From Branchiostoma floridae (taxonomy: Eukaryota; Chordata; Leptocardii; Amphioxiformes; Branchiostomatidae): 46,652 nt of DNA. This document shows, one piece after another, positions 45,301-46,652 of this stretch; position 1 is the first letter of the stretch; every line of letters begins with the position of its first letter. Made by a program: the position numbers and the translations under genes. The stretch covers positions 18,568,289 to 18,614,940 of the forward strand of contig NC_049989.1 in NCBI RefSeq assembly GCF_000003815.2, written 5' to 3'. The notes under the pieces are model-generated. The model was not told the origin of the DNA. It saw only the letters and a program-made list of their open reading frames with translations, and made no database searches.

Positions 45301-45979
45301 GCTTCCCGAATAATGCTACTACAAGCATAACCCTTTTGGCAAAAGGAATAAGGTTAGTGTTATGTTGGTCACGTACAGAATTATCATAAAGACTGCAGAA
45401 TTTTTTGACACGTTGCCAAATAACTGGGCGTGTGTAATAAGCTGTCTAACTTAAACTTAAAGCAGCTGTCTGTGCACGTACATGTTTTGTCTAGCCTCCT
45501 TTGTAGTCCTTTATGGAGTGCGGGGGGGGGGGGGGCTGGTTTACAATTGTCAACAAATGGGCCAGGCTCTTCTGTCGAGAAAATAGTTTCTGCACCTTTT
45601 ACAGTGGCTGCAAAGGAGGCTATGTTTTGTCCACATTCTGTCAAACTGAGAAAATATCGATATCCATGCAGACAAGTTTTTCTGGACTATGCTACTAGTT
45701 ACCCCATTGTATGAAGCTACATAGAAAGTCATTGTTATCGCCCGACAACGCTCTTTACCCCACAATGTAATGTTGACACCGAGCAATAAAGAGTCAGACC
45801 AAGACAGCAGTTCAGCACGAAGCACACGGTAGGTAGACTGCTGATCAACACGAGATAAGTTTGTTATGGAGGACACACCCACTGACCTTGAAATCCTCGT
45901 CAAGTTGGTCTGTGATATATTTTTCTTTTGGCAGAATTATAGTTCAATGCATTAGATGCTAGAGTGTGTTAGGGTATTT

Positions 45980-46085
45980 TACACACACACACAGACACAC
46001 ACTCTCTCACACACACACACACACACACACATATACTCACACACATATACTCACACACACATACAATCACACATACAACACACAC
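45980..46085 (+). repeat. (CA)n-rich microsatellite with CATATA interruptions
   Basis: Runs of ACAC broken by ACATATACTC units. A separate run of 14 G residues lies at 45522-45535. No coding signal. Confidence 0.9.
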
Positions 46086-46534
46086 ATATACATACATAAT
46101 AGTAACATACATATAGAGTCATAGGCGAGCTCACATTTAGGAACCACACACTGAAAGCAAACAGGGCCCCAAAACTATTTTCCCACCACCATTTTCAAAG
46201 TAATTTTGAAATACCCTATACACTGTATTGTAATCTCACAAATCTGTTGTAACATCATTGCAACCTTTCCACCCTGTGACCTACCAGACCTGTAAATCAA
46301 GACTCCCACTTTGTTTACAGCAGGATTGTACCAAAGTTAGTACGTGACTAGGGGGTGTGTACTGTCTACTGCGGACGAGTGATGTTTCACCCATACATAC
46401 ACTTAACATTATATAAAACCTACATTCACGAGGAGCGGCACTACATACGAACAATAAAGACTGAGAATGTGTACAATCTATTGCACTTAGCAGGCAACGG
46501 CCGAGGGCTGTTAATCTTGGAGTGTGCTGTTTAC

Positions 46535-46652
46535 ACACACGCATACACACACACGCGCGCGCGCGCGCACACACACACGCACGCACGGACACACACACAG
46601 ACAGACAGACAGACACACACACACACACACACAAACACAGACACACACACAC
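46535..46652 (+). repeat. compound (CA)n/(CG)n/(GACA)n microsatellite at the window edge
   Basis: CACACA, then GCGCGCGCGC, then ACGC and GACAGACAGACA, then CACACA to the end. The Cys/Val-rich minus-strand frame at 46281-46652 is a product of this repeat. Confidence 0.9.

Noticed and set aside
45522-45535. Run of 14 G as a G-quadruplex
   Set aside because: A single uninterrupted run does not give the spaced G tracts of a typical quadruplex, and nothing nearby gives it a role.
46281-46652. Cys/Val-rich minus-strand frame at the right edge
   Set aside because: Produced by the compound CA/CG/GACA microsatellite.

Overview
The window reads as an intron-rich invertebrate chordate genome, most likely a lancelet (Branchiostoma). 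This is an inference: every coding unit is split by GT-AG introns in phased exons, intergenic DNA is AT-rich and full of short dispersed repeats and foldback elements, and there is a tandem expansion of cartilage intermediate layer protein (CILP)-like genes. No bacterial operon features are present. No database was searched; all exon models were built by hand from reading frame, splice sites and phase.

Left two thirds (about 1.8-28.0 kb), all on the minus strand: four CILP-like genes head to tail. Gene A (1771-6741, running off the left edge) has a signal-peptide exon, a Mucin2_WxxW exon and six single-exon thrombospondin type 1 (TSP1) repeats. Genes B (11196-14552), C (16698-20802) and D (24262-28019) are complete, each with five exons: signal peptide, WxxW, two half-exons of one I-set Ig domain, and one long exon for the CILP-type C-terminal region. 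Their lengths are 661, 649 and 656 aa and all joins keep frame. B-D have no TSP1 exon. The four genes share promoter-proximal sequence including a TATA-like box.

Middle right (30168-35433, plus strand): a complete 12-exon gene for a 774-residue type I membrane protein with an N-terminal von Willebrand A domain of the hemicentin/VWA7 kind and a substituted metal-binding loop. It diverges from gene D across about 2.1 kb.

Far right (39729-43910, minus strand): a gene with one uninterrupted 3.77-kb exon plus at least one Pro/Gln-rich upstream exon. I do not recognise its family. It has a cluster of hydrophobic segments and a C-terminal bacterial-style putative Ig (He_PIG-like) repeat, and is the most unusual coding unit here.

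Mobile and repetitive DNA: a 5'-truncated, frame-broken CR1-like retrotransposon just downstream of gene B, a solitary 3' tail of the same family, a 106-bp foldback element and a larger octamer-rich repeat inserted upstream of gene C (both dated by empty paralogous sites), a pogo-like MITE with TA duplications, further copies of the octamer-rich repeat at both ends of the window, and several microsatellites.

Functionally, A-D encode predicted secreted extracellular-matrix proteins and the vWA gene a predicted cell-surface adhesion-type protein. Co-regulation of A-D is suggested by shared upstream blocks but not shown.
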